A stretch of 64,000 bases of DNA from an uncultured Shewanella sp. (GTDB lineage: Bacteria; Pseudomonadota; Gammaproteobacteria; Enterobacterales; Shewanellaceae), in NCBI RefSeq assembly GCF_947497935.1, contig NZ_CANMIO010000003.1:124001-188000 (forward strand). The letters are read 5' to 3'. Position numbers and translations under genes: made by a program. This document shows, piece after piece, positions 8,659-18,409 of this stretch; positions within the stretch are counted from its first letter, which is position 1, and each line of letters opens with the position of its first letter. The notes under the pieces were generated by a model. That model was given only the letters and a program-made list of their open reading frames with translations. It made no database searches and was not told the origin of the DNA.

Positions 8659-9984
8659 TTAAGGCTGTTGCAATAGATCCATCGCAGCCTTGCTCATGGC
8701 TCTTACCCCAGTACTAATCGTCGTAGGATAATCTGGCGCAAATTTACTAGAGTGCAATGACGGCAAAGCTTCGCCCGTTTTGAGGCTAGATTGATACTCG
8801 CCCGGCTCCACAGCCCCTAGCCAGAAAAGCATGATGGGGCGTTTATCCTCAGTTAAACCGTAAAGCCCAAAGTCTTCTCCCGCCATGACTGGCAAGGTAT
8901 CAATCACATTTTCGCTACCCAGTTCCGAGGCGATACTCGACTGCATCTTGCTGGCGAGTACAGGATCATTATATGTCGATGGGATGCGCTCCTCTTCATG
9001 CACGAACACCTCAGGATACATAGGCTCATCAAGACCAGCGCTTATCGCTATCCCCTTAGTTAAACGCTTAAGCGCGGCGATTTGTTGCAGCCTAACTTCA
9101 GGGTTATAGGAGCGCAGAGTTAGCTGTAACTTCACTTCATTAGAGATGATATTGTGCTTTGAACCGCCATGAATCGAGCCAACAGTTATCACGCTGGGTT
9201 CGAGTGGCGATAGCTCGCGACTGGCGATCGTTTGTAACGCTAATACGATTCTAGAAGCTAATACCACAGGATCTTTAGTTAAGTGTGGATATGCGCCGTG
9301 ACCGCCCTCACCTTTAACCGTGATATCGACAGAGTCGACGTTTGCTAATGCATAACCGGGGACGATGGCGACTTTACCCGCGGGCATAGATGCACTCACA
9401 TGTAAGCCAAGAATATAATCTGGGGTATCAAACTCAGTAAACAGTCCCTGCTTTAACATGGCTTTTGCGCCGCCGCCCACCTCTTCTGCAGGCTGAGCTA
9501 CCATCATCAAGGTACCTTGCCAATTGGCTTTATTGGTCACGAGTTGCTGAGCCGTACCGACCAAGCTCGTCATATGGATATCGTGACCACAACCGTGCAT
9601 TACGCCCACTTCATTATTGTTGGCATCAATTGCAGTGGCTTTTGATGCATAAGGCTTGCCCGTTTCTTCAGTTATTGGCAAAGCATCGGTATCGGCGCGG
9701 ATCATTAAAGTTGGCCCATCACCATTTTTAAGGACGCCCACGACCCCATAACCACCGAAATTTTCAGTAACCTCAAAACCCAAACTTGCTAACTCTTTGG
9801 CTATACGGGCGCTACTGGATTTTTCTTGATAAGACAGTTCTGGGTTTTGATGCAGATGGCGATATAAGGCTTCAAGTTTAGGCATAGCCTCAGCGGTAGA
9901 AGCAGCCAGTTCTGTTGCATAACAAGGGACTGCCAAACTACAAGTTGTGAGTAGCGTAAGCGAGACCAGTTTAAATAAGCCCAT
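8659..9984 (-). CDS. exported M20 family amidohydrolase / carboxypeptidase
   Basis: Zinc peptidase-type amidohydrolase of the M20D group (hippurate / IAA-amino-acid / N-acyl amino acid hydrolases). A signal peptide (about residues 1-23, ending CYA) predicts a periplasmic enzyme. The metal centre is visible as RADTDALPI and MHGCGHDIHM, then the PAEEVGGGAK block with the catalytic glutamates; the dimerisation lid follows the GEGGHGAYPHL segment and the final metal ligand region is MAGEDFG. Length (441) fits the family. Probably releases amino acids from N-acylated substrates; the substrate is not determinable. Confidence 0.88.
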   Translation of the reverse strand: MGLFKLVSLTLLTTCSLAVPCYATELAASTAEAMPKLEALYRHLHQNPELSYQEKSSSARIAKELASLGFEVTENFGGYGVVGVLKNGDGPTLMIRADTDALPITEETGKPYASKATAIDANNNEVGVMHGCGHDIHMTSLVGTAQQLVTNKANWQGTLMMVAQPAEEVGGGAKAMLKQGLFTEFDTPDYILGLHVSASMPAGKVAIVPGYALANVDSVDITVKGEGGHGAYPHLTKDPVVLASRIVLALQTIASRELSPLEPSVITVGSIHGGSKHNIISNEVKLQLTLRSYNPEVRLQQIAALKRLTKGIAISAGLDEPMYPEVFVHEEERIPSTYNDPVLASKMQSSIASELGSENVIDTLPVMAGEDFGLYGLTEDKRPIMLFWLGAVEPGEYQSSLKTGEALPSLHSSKFAPDYPTTISTGVRAMSKAAMDLLQQP

Positions 9985-10330
9985 GATTTATCTCTCTTAT
10001 CATTTAATTTAACGATTAATTTTATGCTCAAAAACCCGAGTCATCTAAGCTAGCACAATGCCTAAATATGTAAACTAGCTGAGACTAAGTGACTCATCGA
10101 CAAACTCAGCCTCTCTAGGAGAAACTTAGTCGCCAACAAACGTAACACTTAATTACATTTGTTAAAAACAATAAGCGGGCCGCCCAATAAGTAATCGCCT
10201 ATTTTTCTGAAGAAAAAGATAAATGTGATCCACTTTAAAATTTTGTTTTTTAGTCAGATAAAGCCATGTAATTAACCCTTTCAGAGCGAGACCCTACCTC
10301 AATTAGGGTATAAGATACCGCGCGTCAAAA
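9985..10330. other. gene-free divergent intergenic region
   Basis: Separates the M20 peptidase from the TonB receptor gene. AT-rich toward the receptor side. Apart from the Fur-type palindrome at its right end I see no gene, repeat or strong hairpin. Confidence 0.5.
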
Positions 10331-10349
10331 AAGAGAATAATTCTCATTT
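10331..10349 (+). promoter_or_regulatory. Fur box upstream of TonB receptor
   Basis: Perfect inverted repeat GAGAAT-A-ATTCTC (10333-10345) in the 7-1-7 Fur arrangement (AGAGAAT A ATTCTCA), 11 of 14 matches to TGATAAT N ATTATCA, about 25 bases before the receptor start. Predicts repression by Fur-Fe(II) in iron-replete cells. Confidence 0.65.
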
Positions 10350-10371
10350 GGTTAATAAGATAAGGTGCGTA

Positions 10372-12639
10372 ATGAACAAGCTTAAAGTTAGTGTGCTAGC
10401 AATTGCTGTTAGTACAGTACTCCATGCCCAGGCTCAAGAGGCCTCTATCGACTCTCAATCTCCACAAGCACCCAATGCTAAAATGCAGGAAGTGATTGTG
10501 ATTTCAGGTTCTCGTATGGAACAAGAAATTGAGCAAGTTGCTGGTTCGATTATGGTGATTGATGAAGAAGCCATTGAAAAAAGCATGAGTAATGACTTTG
10601 GCAGCTTGTTCAGAAATGAGTCTGCTGTTGCCGTCAAAGGCGGTGCGGGTAAACCCACCTCTGTGACCATTCGTGGCATTGGTGGCAACCGTGTGATGAT
10701 GGTAAAAGATGGCGTTCGCGTTAACAACCAGTACGCCTCTCCACTAGGCCCAGGCGCAGAAGGTACCGGCCGCGGTCTTACTGAAGTACAAAGCCTAAAA
10801 CAAGTGGAAGTCGTAAAAGCCGCCGCATCGACCATGTATGGTTCTGATGCGCTTGGTGGCGTAGTGGTGATGCGCACCAAAGACGCCAGCGACTACCTAA
10901 TGGGTGAAGACTATTATATGTCGATGAATGCTGGTTATGCCGGCGTTAACGACGAATACACGGCTGGCTTTACCAGTGCTGCAGCCTATGGCGGTTTTGA
11001 AAACTTACTGACCTATCAGCACCGTACAGGTGAAGAGCAGCCAAATTACTATGACACGCAGCCAGACAGCGATCTCGTGCAAGACAGTGTGTTGTTTAAG
11101 AGCAAGTACCATTTCAATGACTACACCTCTGTGCAGTTGACCTTAGATTACCTTGAACAGACCCTAAAGCGCTGGCAATACGAATTCGATAAGGTTGGTG
11201 AAATTGACGAAAATATCGATACTGACCGCGATACCCAAGTCATTAACGGTGCATTGCAGTTAGTCTCAAGCAAGCCGACTCAGATGCACGACACCCTAAC
11301 GGTAACCGCCTACTTTGGTCAAACCGAGCAACTTGAGCACAGAGACTATTTCGAATGGAATAAAGCTGAAACGGTTTACGGTTTAAGCGAAGTCCGCGAT
11401 TACAGCTTTGAAGATCAACGTATTGGTATCAACAGCACCTTTAGCAAGTATGTTGGCGGCGATAGCTATGGTCATCAGATCACCTATGGTCTGGACTATG
11501 AGTTTTCCACCATGTCACGTCATCGCACAGTAAAAAATGCTATTACCAACGAGACGACTAACCCATTTACCTTTGCCACTACCGACAGTCAGCGTTTAGG
11601 TGTTTTTGTTCAAGATGACGTCACCCTGTTAGATGGTGATTTGAACTTGATCGCGGGTCTACGTTATGACTATTTCCGCAATACACCGGACCAACAACAA
11701 GCTGTTGACGCGGGCAAAGACGCCGAAGATTTCCAGACTATGAGTGACAACTTCTGGTCGCCTAAACTGGGCCTAGTTTACCAATTATCAGACTCTGTTA
11801 GTGTCTATGGTCAGTACGCTTACGGCTATAAAATGCCAACGCCAGATCAAAAATGGGGTGAGCTGGAAGTCGATGCTGGCTCTATGACTGATGTGCTTAT
11901 TCAGGCTAACTACGATCTAGAGTCTGAGCAGTCTCATACTTGGGAAATCGGCGTTCGTGGTAATCATAGCGACACTAACTATGAACTAACCGCCTTCTAT
12001 ACTCAGGCCAAAGACTTTATTGACTGGCAGTATGTAAGCTATAAACCTCCAGTGTTTTTCCCTGTAATGAAGCCAATGGAGTTTAAGTACCAGTACTATA
12101 ACCGTGATGAAGTGATCTTGTACGGTGCTGAGGCTCAGATTAATCATTGGCTAACCGATAGCATTGAGCTTTGGGGTAACATCTCTTACACCTATGGCGA
12201 AGATGAAAACGGCGATTACCTTAACAGCGTGAGCCCACTTAAGGGGAACGCGGGTGTTAACTGGTATACCGACATTGCCGATATGGAAGCAGATTTTGGC
12301 GCAGTAGTTCGCTGGGCGGATGATATGAGTCGCACTAATGATATCGAGTTAGCTGAAGATGATATTTGTGCCATGGGCATATGTATTCCTAAAGAGAAAT
12401 TTAACGAAGTATACGGCACAAGCGGTTATGCTGTGATGGACTTGACCTTTGGCTTACGCATTGATGATAACTGGAAGCTACGTGCGGGTGTTTATAACCT
12501 GTTCGATAAAGAGTATATCGACTACACCGATGTGGCTGGCCAATCAGTATTCTTACTCGGTGCGAGTATGGACTTAGAAAAAGAAGACTTCACTCAACCG
12601 GGTCGCTACTTCAACGTGAGCGTGAACTACCAGTTCTAA
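10372..12639 (+). CDS. TonB-dependent outer membrane receptor, haem/haemoglobin type
   Basis: Outer membrane barrel importing an iron source with TonB energy. From the ATG at 10372 (an in-frame TTG upstream is not preferred) the protein begins with a signal peptide (about residues 1-22, ending AQA). The plug domain follows (TSVTIRGIGGNRVMMVKDGV and the VEVVKAAASTMYGSDALGG block), then the barrel, closing with FNVSVNYQF and its terminal phenylalanine. The GYKMPTPDQ and DLESEQSHTWEIG segments sit where haem/haemoglobin receptors carry FRAP- and NPNL-like boxes, hence the tentative ligand. A Fur box lies just upstream. Confidence 0.82.
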   Translation: MNKLKVSVLAIAVSTVLHAQAQEASIDSQSPQAPNAKMQEVIVISGSRMEQEIEQVAGSIMVIDEEAIEKSMSNDFGSLFRNESAVAVKGGAGKPTSVTIRGIGGNRVMMVKDGVRVNNQYASPLGPGAEGTGRGLTEVQSLKQVEVVKAAASTMYGSDALGGVVVMRTKDASDYLMGEDYYMSMNAGYAGVNDEYTAGFTSAAAYGGFENLLTYQHRTGEEQPNYYDTQPDSDLVQDSVLFKSKYHFNDYTSVQLTLDYLEQTLKRWQYEFDKVGEIDENIDTDRDTQVINGALQLVSSKPTQMHDTLTVTAYFGQTEQLEHRDYFEWNKAETVYGLSEVRDYSFEDQRIGINSTFSKYVGGDSYGHQITYGLDYEFSTMSRHRTVKNAITNETTNPFTFATTDSQRLGVFVQDDVTLLDGDLNLIAGLRYDYFRNTPDQQQAVDAGKDAEDFQTMSDNFWSPKLGLVYQLSDSVSVYGQYAYGYKMPTPDQKWGELEVDAGSMTDVLIQANYDLESEQSHTWEIGVRGNHSDTNYELTAFYTQAKDFIDWQYVSYKPPVFFPVMKPMEFKYQYYNRDEVILYGAEAQINHWLTDSIELWGNISYTYGEDENGDYLNSVSPLKGNAGVNWYTDIADMEADFGAVVRWADDMSRTNDIELAEDDICAMGICIPKEKFNEVYGTSGYAVMDLTFGLRIDDNWKLRAGVYNLFDKEYIDYTDVAGQSVFLLGASMDLEKEDFTQPGRYFNVSVNYQF

Positions 12640-12664
12640 GCTTATTAAGTAGTATGTAAGACAT

Positions 12665-12692
12665 AAAAATGCAGCCAATGGCTGCATTTTTT
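12665..12692. terminator. bidirectional terminator between convergent receptor genes
   Basis: Stem AAAAATGCAGCC / GGCTGCATTTTT with loop AAT and T-runs on both strands, between two convergent genes. Confidence 0.85.
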
Positions 12693-12742
12693 ATTCGCTT
12701 TTATCACTGCAACAATCCTTGTTAACAGCCACTCGCAATCAC

Positions 12743-15178
12743 CTATAAACGATAGGTCAGCGTCAGCTTGGCATTGCGCTCTTCGCCCGGCATACCGCCT
12801 AAGAACATAGCCTTACTGTAATACTCTTCATTAAATAAGTTATTCACGTTAAGCTGTAACTTCCAGCTGTCAACATCATAACTAATGGCGCTATCTAGCA
12901 CGGTATAACTTGGCACATAGCCGTCTGGAATACCAAATGAGCTTGAGTTAGTGCTTCTGTCATCAACATATTTTGCCCCTAAACTCACGCTAATAGGGCT
13001 TTGTAGCGAGAACCAATCTGCCGCATAAGTTACCCAAGCACTTGCCGTCACATAAGGCACGCCCTTTTGGCGAGTATCATAGCTAGAGCGATTAGGATCT
13101 TTCTTGTCACGGGCATCTTGATAAACAGCGTTGACGTTCACCATCCACTGCTCATTAAGGTGAGCGTTCATATCCAGCTCAACACCCGTGGTTTCTTCAC
13201 TGCCATTGTAAAAATACTTTGGCACACCCGGGCCAGAAACCCCCTCCTCATAGTCAATATTGCTGTACTGTAAATTAGTACGAGAACTCTTAAACAACAC
13301 GATTGACGTCAACATTTGATCATCAAAAGCTTTAAAGCGCATACCTAAGTCATCGCTTACCGACTCACTGTCATCTCTATCGGTATCATCTCCAGCAATG
13401 CTGCCAAGGATGCTATAAGCGGTGCGCCCTTTCGAGTGGTTAACAAAAAACGACAAGTCGTCGGTTGGCATGTAAGTTAACCCTAGGTTATAGGTCATGC
13501 CATCGTCGGTGGTATCGGCTTCAGCTGTTGGCTGAGCGCGACTCGCACTGTATCTAGAGTCAACGCCTAAGTGCTCATAGGTCTGCTTAATTTGATTAAA
13601 CGCCACGCCGATGCGAGAGGTAAAGCCATAACCTAAGTAACCCACATGCTGTACTCCTACGCCCCAAGCACTGACTTTTTTGTCATAGTTACTGGTCAAC
13701 AAGGGATCATGATCTTCAAAGCTGCCTTCAGCCCAGTTAGGGTTACGGATATCATAAATGTACGGTAAGCTGCCTTGGTAAACCACCTCTCCCGCTTTGT
13801 TGTTGATCACTTTATCGGCATCGTAAATCGAGTATTGCTTGAACGCGATATCTCTATCCTCAAAATTGGCATTAATCAATAATTCATTATCAATATCGCC
13901 TATCTGGAAGTCATAACGAAGATCGGCAAAATACTGCCAAGATGACTCATCGGCATCGACTTTACGGTATTCCTGACGACGAGCCGCGAAAGGATAAAGC
14001 ACGCCATCTTCGACTAATGGCGCACGCGGATCGGCATTAATGACACCACGGCGGTCCCAATAGACATAGTTGTAGGCACCCGTTTGACGGGCAAAGCCTG
14101 AGGTATAATCGCGGTATTGCAGCTGCTGATTTAAAAATAGGTTGTCGGTGAAATAGATATTATGGGTCAGCTTAAAACGCAGCTCTTCGCCCTCATTGTC
14201 TTTAGCCATCGGCGAAATAATACCCGCATTGCCGAATGCATAAGGGGTCAGCCCATCATTTGCCGCGAGTGAATCAGCCAACTGCTTACGCTGTTCTTCA
14301 GTCAATTGAATGCCTGCGTTGTTCGGATCGTTAATCAAATCTTCCCAGGTGGCTTCACCTGCGGTTTTGCCATCAACGGATGCAGAGTTGAAAATACGGA
14401 TAGGATGACCAATAGAGTCCACTGCTATCGCATCTTTGATGTAGCTCGCCGACAGCATTAAGTCTTGGCTATCATCGAGTACATATTTAAGCGAGGTGTA
14501 GATCTCATCACGGTCAGTGCCGATATCCCTATAGCCATCGCTACGGGCCGTTTTTGCCACCACACGATAGGCTAAATCGTCAGTAATCGCTGCCGTGCTA
14601 TCAGCCTCTAAAGAATAGCTATTCCATTGGCCAACTTCAGCAGTAAAGGCATGTTTGGATTCAAATTGTGGTTTCTTTTCAATAAGGTTAATTACGCCAC
14701 CCGCACTGCCCATACCATAAAGCCCAGTCGCAGGCCCTTTGAGCACTTCAACCGATTCAACATTGGTGAGTGAGCGCGTAGGGTTAAAAGTATTGCCAAG
14801 TCCCGCACCGCCGTACATACCATCGTAAGTGTAATTTGCCCCTAGGCCACGAATAACCAGATTATCACCGATACCATAGTTGTTACCCGCTTGGGTCACA
14901 CCACTGATGTTTCGCACTAAGTCTTGAAGGTTTGTAAGGGCTTGGGCCTGAATGAGCTCTTCATCGACAACGACAACCGCCGCCGGCGTCTCCATCAAGG
15001 ACATGTCGGACTTAGTCGCCAATCCAGAATTCATAACAACCTGATTCTGACGGCCATAAACAGTGATACGTTCAACATTATCGTGTGCCTGCTCTGTTGC
15101 TTCGGCGTACACATTTGTTGATAAGAATGTCGATGCACACGCAATTGCTAGCACCGAATAACGGAAATGTTTCATCAA
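12743..15178 (-). CDS. TonB-dependent siderophore receptor
   Basis: An 811-residue outer membrane receptor of the ferric-siderophore class (FhuA/FpvA-like). Signal peptide about residues 1-25 (ending VYA); a TonB box-like ERITVYG follows; the plug carries LVIRGLGANYTYDGMYGG and VEVLKGPATGLYGMGSAGG, typical of siderophore rather than haem receptors; the barrel ends with LTLTYRL. The start codon is followed by a second ATG (MMKHF); both fit. It sits convergent to the other receptor and behind an almost perfect Fur box, so both should be induced together in iron limitation. The siderophore is not predictable. Confidence 0.88.
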   Translation of the reverse strand: MMKHFRYSVLAIACASTFLSTNVYAEATEQAHDNVERITVYGRQNQVVMNSGLATKSDMSLMETPAAVVVVDEELIQAQALTNLQDLVRNISGVTQAGNNYGIGDNLVIRGLGANYTYDGMYGGAGLGNTFNPTRSLTNVESVEVLKGPATGLYGMGSAGGVINLIEKKPQFESKHAFTAEVGQWNSYSLEADSTAAITDDLAYRVVAKTARSDGYRDIGTDRDEIYTSLKYVLDDSQDLMLSASYIKDAIAVDSIGHPIRIFNSASVDGKTAGEATWEDLINDPNNAGIQLTEEQRKQLADSLAANDGLTPYAFGNAGIISPMAKDNEGEELRFKLTHNIYFTDNLFLNQQLQYRDYTSGFARQTGAYNYVYWDRRGVINADPRAPLVEDGVLYPFAARRQEYRKVDADESSWQYFADLRYDFQIGDIDNELLINANFEDRDIAFKQYSIYDADKVINNKAGEVVYQGSLPYIYDIRNPNWAEGSFEDHDPLLTSNYDKKVSAWGVGVQHVGYLGYGFTSRIGVAFNQIKQTYEHLGVDSRYSASRAQPTAEADTTDDGMTYNLGLTYMPTDDLSFFVNHSKGRTAYSILGSIAGDDTDRDDSESVSDDLGMRFKAFDDQMLTSIVLFKSSRTNLQYSNIDYEEGVSGPGVPKYFYNGSEETTGVELDMNAHLNEQWMVNVNAVYQDARDKKDPNRSSYDTRQKGVPYVTASAWVTYAADWFSLQSPISVSLGAKYVDDRSTNSSSFGIPDGYVPSYTVLDSAISYDVDSWKLQLNVNNLFNEEYYSKAMFLGGMPGEERNAKLTLTYRL

Positions 15179-15207
15179 ATAACCCCACTTTAGTATTATG
15201 CGGCGAG

Positions 15208-15226
15208 ATGATAACGATTATCATTA
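15208..15226 (-). promoter_or_regulatory. Fur box of the siderophore receptor
   Basis: GATGATAACGATTATCATT: a TGATAAC-G-ATTATCA core matching 13 of 14 consensus positions, 30 bases upstream of the receptor start. Confidence 0.85.
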
Positions 15227-15348
15227 ACTTTTCAATACCTGTTTCAGCGCTGATACAATTGGAGTTTGTTTGTGATTGTTTTAACTTGATTTTATTCTCA
15301 AAGTTTACAAAGTAAATTTAAGAGTAATACTTTAAAACCAATAAGATA

Positions 15349-15364
15349 GGTGATTAAGATCACA
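15349..15364. promoter_or_regulatory. possible CRP site
   Basis: GGTGA-TTAAGA-TCACA matches nine of ten fixed positions of the CRP consensus TGTGA-N6-TCACA. It lies about 180 bp upstream of the siderophore receptor start; no other nearby gene points away from it. The rest of 15227-15641 holds no visible gene. Confidence 0.45.
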
Positions 15365-15641
15365 AAGTTGTCGTACATAAATCGTCCGCAACTTTATCTC
15401 TTAATATGAGCCAAACTGAACTGTGTTGATATTTAACGTTAGAAGCCGACTCTAGTTAACCCTCTACTAATGTACAGTTCATCAGCAACTTGAGTAGAGA
15501 AAGAGGACTCACTGACTCCCTTGCTAGTAATGTATAACCTAGGCCTTGAGACTACAGGCCCTATTTGCAGAGCATTAGATCTCTAATCAACTGATATTCA
15601 TTAACAGGAAGCAATTAACAGGCTCTTATTAGCAAGCCTAA

Positions 15642-16148
15642 TCAGCGGTTCTGATTAATAGAAAGTGGGATTAAATTGGGCTCAATACGACAATAACCCA
15701 CAAGGTGTGCGGCGAGACGATCATACAGATCATCTTTTATATAGGGCAGCTCTTCATTATAGATCCGGCTATCGAGTTCGGTTGGCAGAATAAAATGAGC
15801 AAGACGGTTTATGTCGGCTTCAATAGACAGTCTTGTCTCGATAGAAAAGCGACTGGCAAGGGGATAGTCCGATGATAGAAAGGCGCGACGCAGAAACAGC
15901 AACATCTTATCGAAGTTGGCATCCCAGTTAAGATTACTATTGGCCTGAGCTTCCCAGGCCAATAGTTCTAACACGCGAATAATCTCGCCTTGCAAGGTTT
16001 GGCATTGACCCGAAGTCGGTACCAGATGCTCCCAGATCCACAATACGGTATCGGCGCTATTACCAATAATTGCAATCTCACTCACTGGCATCAATAGGCT
16101 ACTCCCCCTGTCGACAGACTGCGTATTGACATCGACACCTTGCTGCAT
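15642..16148 (-). CDS. conserved-looking hypothetical protein, 168 residues
   Basis: Not recognised. Soluble, acidic-to-neutral helical protein without signal peptide, membrane segment or cysteine pattern. Tryptophans cluster around VLWIWEHL and LELLAWEAQ; the second half is rich in predicted helices (INRLAHFILP, DDLYDRLAAHLVGY). Codon use resembles neighbouring genes and no other long frame competes, which supports it being real. Monocistronic between two gene-poor stretches. Confidence 0.55.
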   Translation of the reverse strand: MQQGVDVNTQSVDRGSSLLMPVSEIAIIGNSADTVLWIWEHLVPTSGQCQTLQGEIIRVLELLAWEAQANSNLNWDANFDKMLLFLRRAFLSSDYPLASRFSIETRLSIEADINRLAHFILPTELDSRIYNEELPYIKDDLYDRLAAHLVGYCRIEPNLIPLSINQNR

Positions 16149-16379
16149 ACGTTTTGCTCCCTGCTTGTGCTTGAAACTTGTTGTTGAGTTCTGTTTATTA
16201 AGCGCTTAATTTTAAATGCAGTTGGCTTAATTCAACCTCAGTACAAACCTTGTGCACATTGTTAACTGTCTAACGCCAGAGATCAAACTCCTTCCAAAGA
16301 TAGCTGCTTTAATCAACTGGTTTTTATGAAACCTGTTCGTCTATGAAATCAGTTTTGTAAAAAGTATTTAGCCTAACAA

Positions 16380-17324
16380 TTACTTTTTTGCCATGCTAGA
16401 AGTTGAATATTGCCTAAATCCCCAAACACTTAGCAGCAGTAATAACAAGCCAACCGACAGGCTACCGCCATGATAATCCTCTTCAATATAAATATCGTCT
16501 CTATCGCTACTCTCCAGTGGCAGTGCGTATAAACTGTCGAAATCATATGAACTAACCGTTGCCACAATATCTCCATAGCCCACCTCATAGAGATCGATTA
16601 ACACATCGTAATGATCGGTTCGGTAACCAGACTCCAACGTCGTTAACACTTCAAAGTCATCATCGGTAGCATTGCCATAAATTCTAAAGATGTCTGTGGT
16701 GTAATAATGCTCCCACGGCCCACCATTACGGCTAAGGTACAGCTCCGCAAACACATCCGCTCGCTCATTAACATATATCCCTTGTACATCGGCATCGAAG
16801 GTCACACTAAAAGTCTGGTAGAAACCGTCGTAATCGTTATCGACAAACAATCGGCTGTAGGCATCGTAGATATAAAAGTCACGGTAGATGCCATTGGCAA
16901 ATTGCTTCACCGAACCGCTCTTTGCTAAGTCTTGATTAGCCTGAGTCGCCTTGTCGATATGGTTTTGAATGTTCTGTTCACGAGTGAGTTTTGCAGGCTG
17001 CGCCTCATTACCGTCCAGCCCCTTAACTTGCAAAAGTCTTTGCTGCTCAAGCTTGCTGATTTGTAGCTCAGATAAGCTATTGGCGTCTTGAGCGCCTTGT
17101 GCTGCTGAGTCGTCACTGGAAACGGTTTGCGCAACCGAGATGCTTTTCGGCTGCGAAAGCAGACTCATATCCGAACTGGCACTCGCACTGGCACTGGCAG
17201 GCTGTATTAGTGTCATTGGCAGCATTAACAGCGCAAGCCTTGCTAATCGACCCATAATAGGCTTTTGATTACTTATATCAGCTGTATGAATTGTATGAGT
17301 CTTATGATTTTGTTTTGTGTTCAT
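16380..17324 (-). CDS. GlyGly-CTERM surface protein (choice-of-anchor H-like)
   Basis: Exported protein with a C-terminal GlyGly-CTERM tail: a GG followed by a hydrophobic helix (LSVGLLLLLLSVWGF) and a basic end, near residues 283-314. Known rhombosortase systems cleave this tail during type II secretion. From the ATG at 17324, which has a GAGGTGA ribosome site, the N-terminus has a long basic n-region and a hydrophobic stretch (ALLMLPMTLI). The middle part is an acidic, tyrosine-rich beta domain (FANGIYRDFYIYDAYSRLF), resembling 'choice-of-anchor H' proteins. The rhombosortase gene is not in the window. Function unknown; probably cell-surface. Confidence 0.7.
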   Translation of the reverse strand: MNTKQNHKTHTIHTADISNQKPIMGRLARLALLMLPMTLIQPASASASASSDMSLLSQPKSISVAQTVSSDDSAAQGAQDANSLSELQISKLEQQRLLQVKGLDGNEAQPAKLTREQNIQNHIDKATQANQDLAKSGSVKQFANGIYRDFYIYDAYSRLFVDNDYDGFYQTFSVTFDADVQGIYVNERADVFAELYLSRNGGPWEHYYTTDIFRIYGNATDDDFEVLTTLESGYRTDHYDVLIDLYEVGYGDIVATVSSYDFDSLYALPLESSDRDDIYIEEDYHGGSLSVGLLLLLLSVWGFRQYSTSSMAKK

Positions 17325-17387
17325 CTTCACCTCGAAGTTCTTGCTTAATGAGGCCATTAGAGTCCACTGAGTGTGAACGCAAGCTGA

Positions 17388-17580
17388 ACGTTATGAAGCG
17401 GATGCGCTTCATCCATATCTGAGCTTACAGCGGTAAGAAATCAAGCTACACTTGATAAAAGTCGTGGCGCTTCGCCCACCCCCGAGAGCGAAGCAATCAA
17501 ACTTCGTTTGATAAAGGTCGTGAGCTTCCAGCTCACACTCGGCCAAGAAGGGGGCAACAGCTCCCCCCTCTTGGCCATTT
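17388..17580. repeat. cluster of five consecutive hairpins
   Basis: Successive perfect or near-perfect inverted repeats: ATGAAGCG/CGCTTCAT (17393-17412), a GTGGCGCTTCGCCCAC hairpin, ATCAAA-CTTCG-TTTGAT, GTGAGC-TTCCA-GCTCAC, and a long one with GGCCAAGA / TCTTGGCC arms and an inner GGGGG/CCCCC stem (17541-17576). TTGATAAARGTCGTG occurs twice as a direct repeat between them. No coding signal. Looks like a REP-like intergenic mosaic. Confidence 0.6.
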
Positions 17581-17812
17581 CATTTATAAAGAGTCCTAGC
17601 CGCCCCGACGAAGTTGTTAATCCTCTGTCATTTTCGAAAATCGCTATCGCTTCAGAATCGCCATCCATGGCTCTACTAAAGCTACCTCGTCATCCATGAC
17701 TCGCTCACGCGATTTATCTTCAATGACCTCGGCAACTCCGATGGGGAATGGGGGTATTCTGTTAGTTTCGTAACTCAGTTTTGCCCCAAAGAGAGTCAAC
17801 CTTCGAATGAAG

Positions 17813-17970
17813 GCTGATTACATTTCTATTTGTGCTCGGTGTTATATGGCAGTAAGTTTTAAATTGATGATTTAGAGTTATCAATCGCCTCCAGCGGGTG
17901 CTGGACAGGATGTCCGAATGTCGTGATCACATGGATGTGAAGGAACGACCGCATGTGCAGACACTGCTGA
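17813..17970 (+). repeat. dispersed repeat A, copy 2
   Basis: Aligns with 4607-4735 and then, after the segment present only in copy 1, with its TGTGCAGACACTG block. Includes small hairpins (CCAGC-GGGT-GCTGG; GGACAGGATGTCC). A short inverted piece of the same block occurs at 18984-19000. Confidence 0.75.
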
Positions 17971-18084
17971 AGCGCGCCGCTAGTAAGTCTGACCTCCATG
18001 GACGGAGGGAATGCCAAATTCAGTATGGAACTGAATTGGCCGTGTAGGCTCAACGAAAACAAACAACATCCCTATTTAAAGTCC

Positions 18085-18170
18085 AGTTCGGCATCCATGC
18101 CTCTCGTTCGAGAGCTTGATAACTTCGTTATCTCTCACCTTGTTTTCGACGGCTTCAGCCGTATCTACAC
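18085..18170 (-). repeat. hairpin modules ending in repeat B, reverse copy
   Basis: Contains GATAAC-TTCG-TTATC nested in GAGA/TCTC arms, then repeat B in reverse orientation (18141-18170, with ACGGCTTCAGCCGTATCTAC). It is the inverse of the B copies at 5581-5610 and 18903-18932. Nothing coding is seen between 17581 and 18409. Confidence 0.6.
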
Positions 18171-18409
18171 TAGGTTAGACAAGCATAATTCTGGTGATTC
18201 GGAGCTATGGCTATAAGACTAGTTTATTATCTGTCGCTAATTCGCTCTGACCCTTTTATGCAAACCACTTTACAGCAATGAGCTACGCTGCTAATTTGAT
18301 GTGAATTAATAACGTGCAAGGATTTATCCGAGACGCAGGATAATAAGCTGTTAGTTGTAAAAGATTTACTTAATAACTCGATTGACAATAAAAACGAAAG
18401 GAACTCGAA

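Noticed and set aside
17998..18216. Open frames within the 17.4-18.4 kb hairpin region
   Set aside because: They follow the repeat sequences and hairpins rather than codon structure, and no ribosome site or domain is seen.
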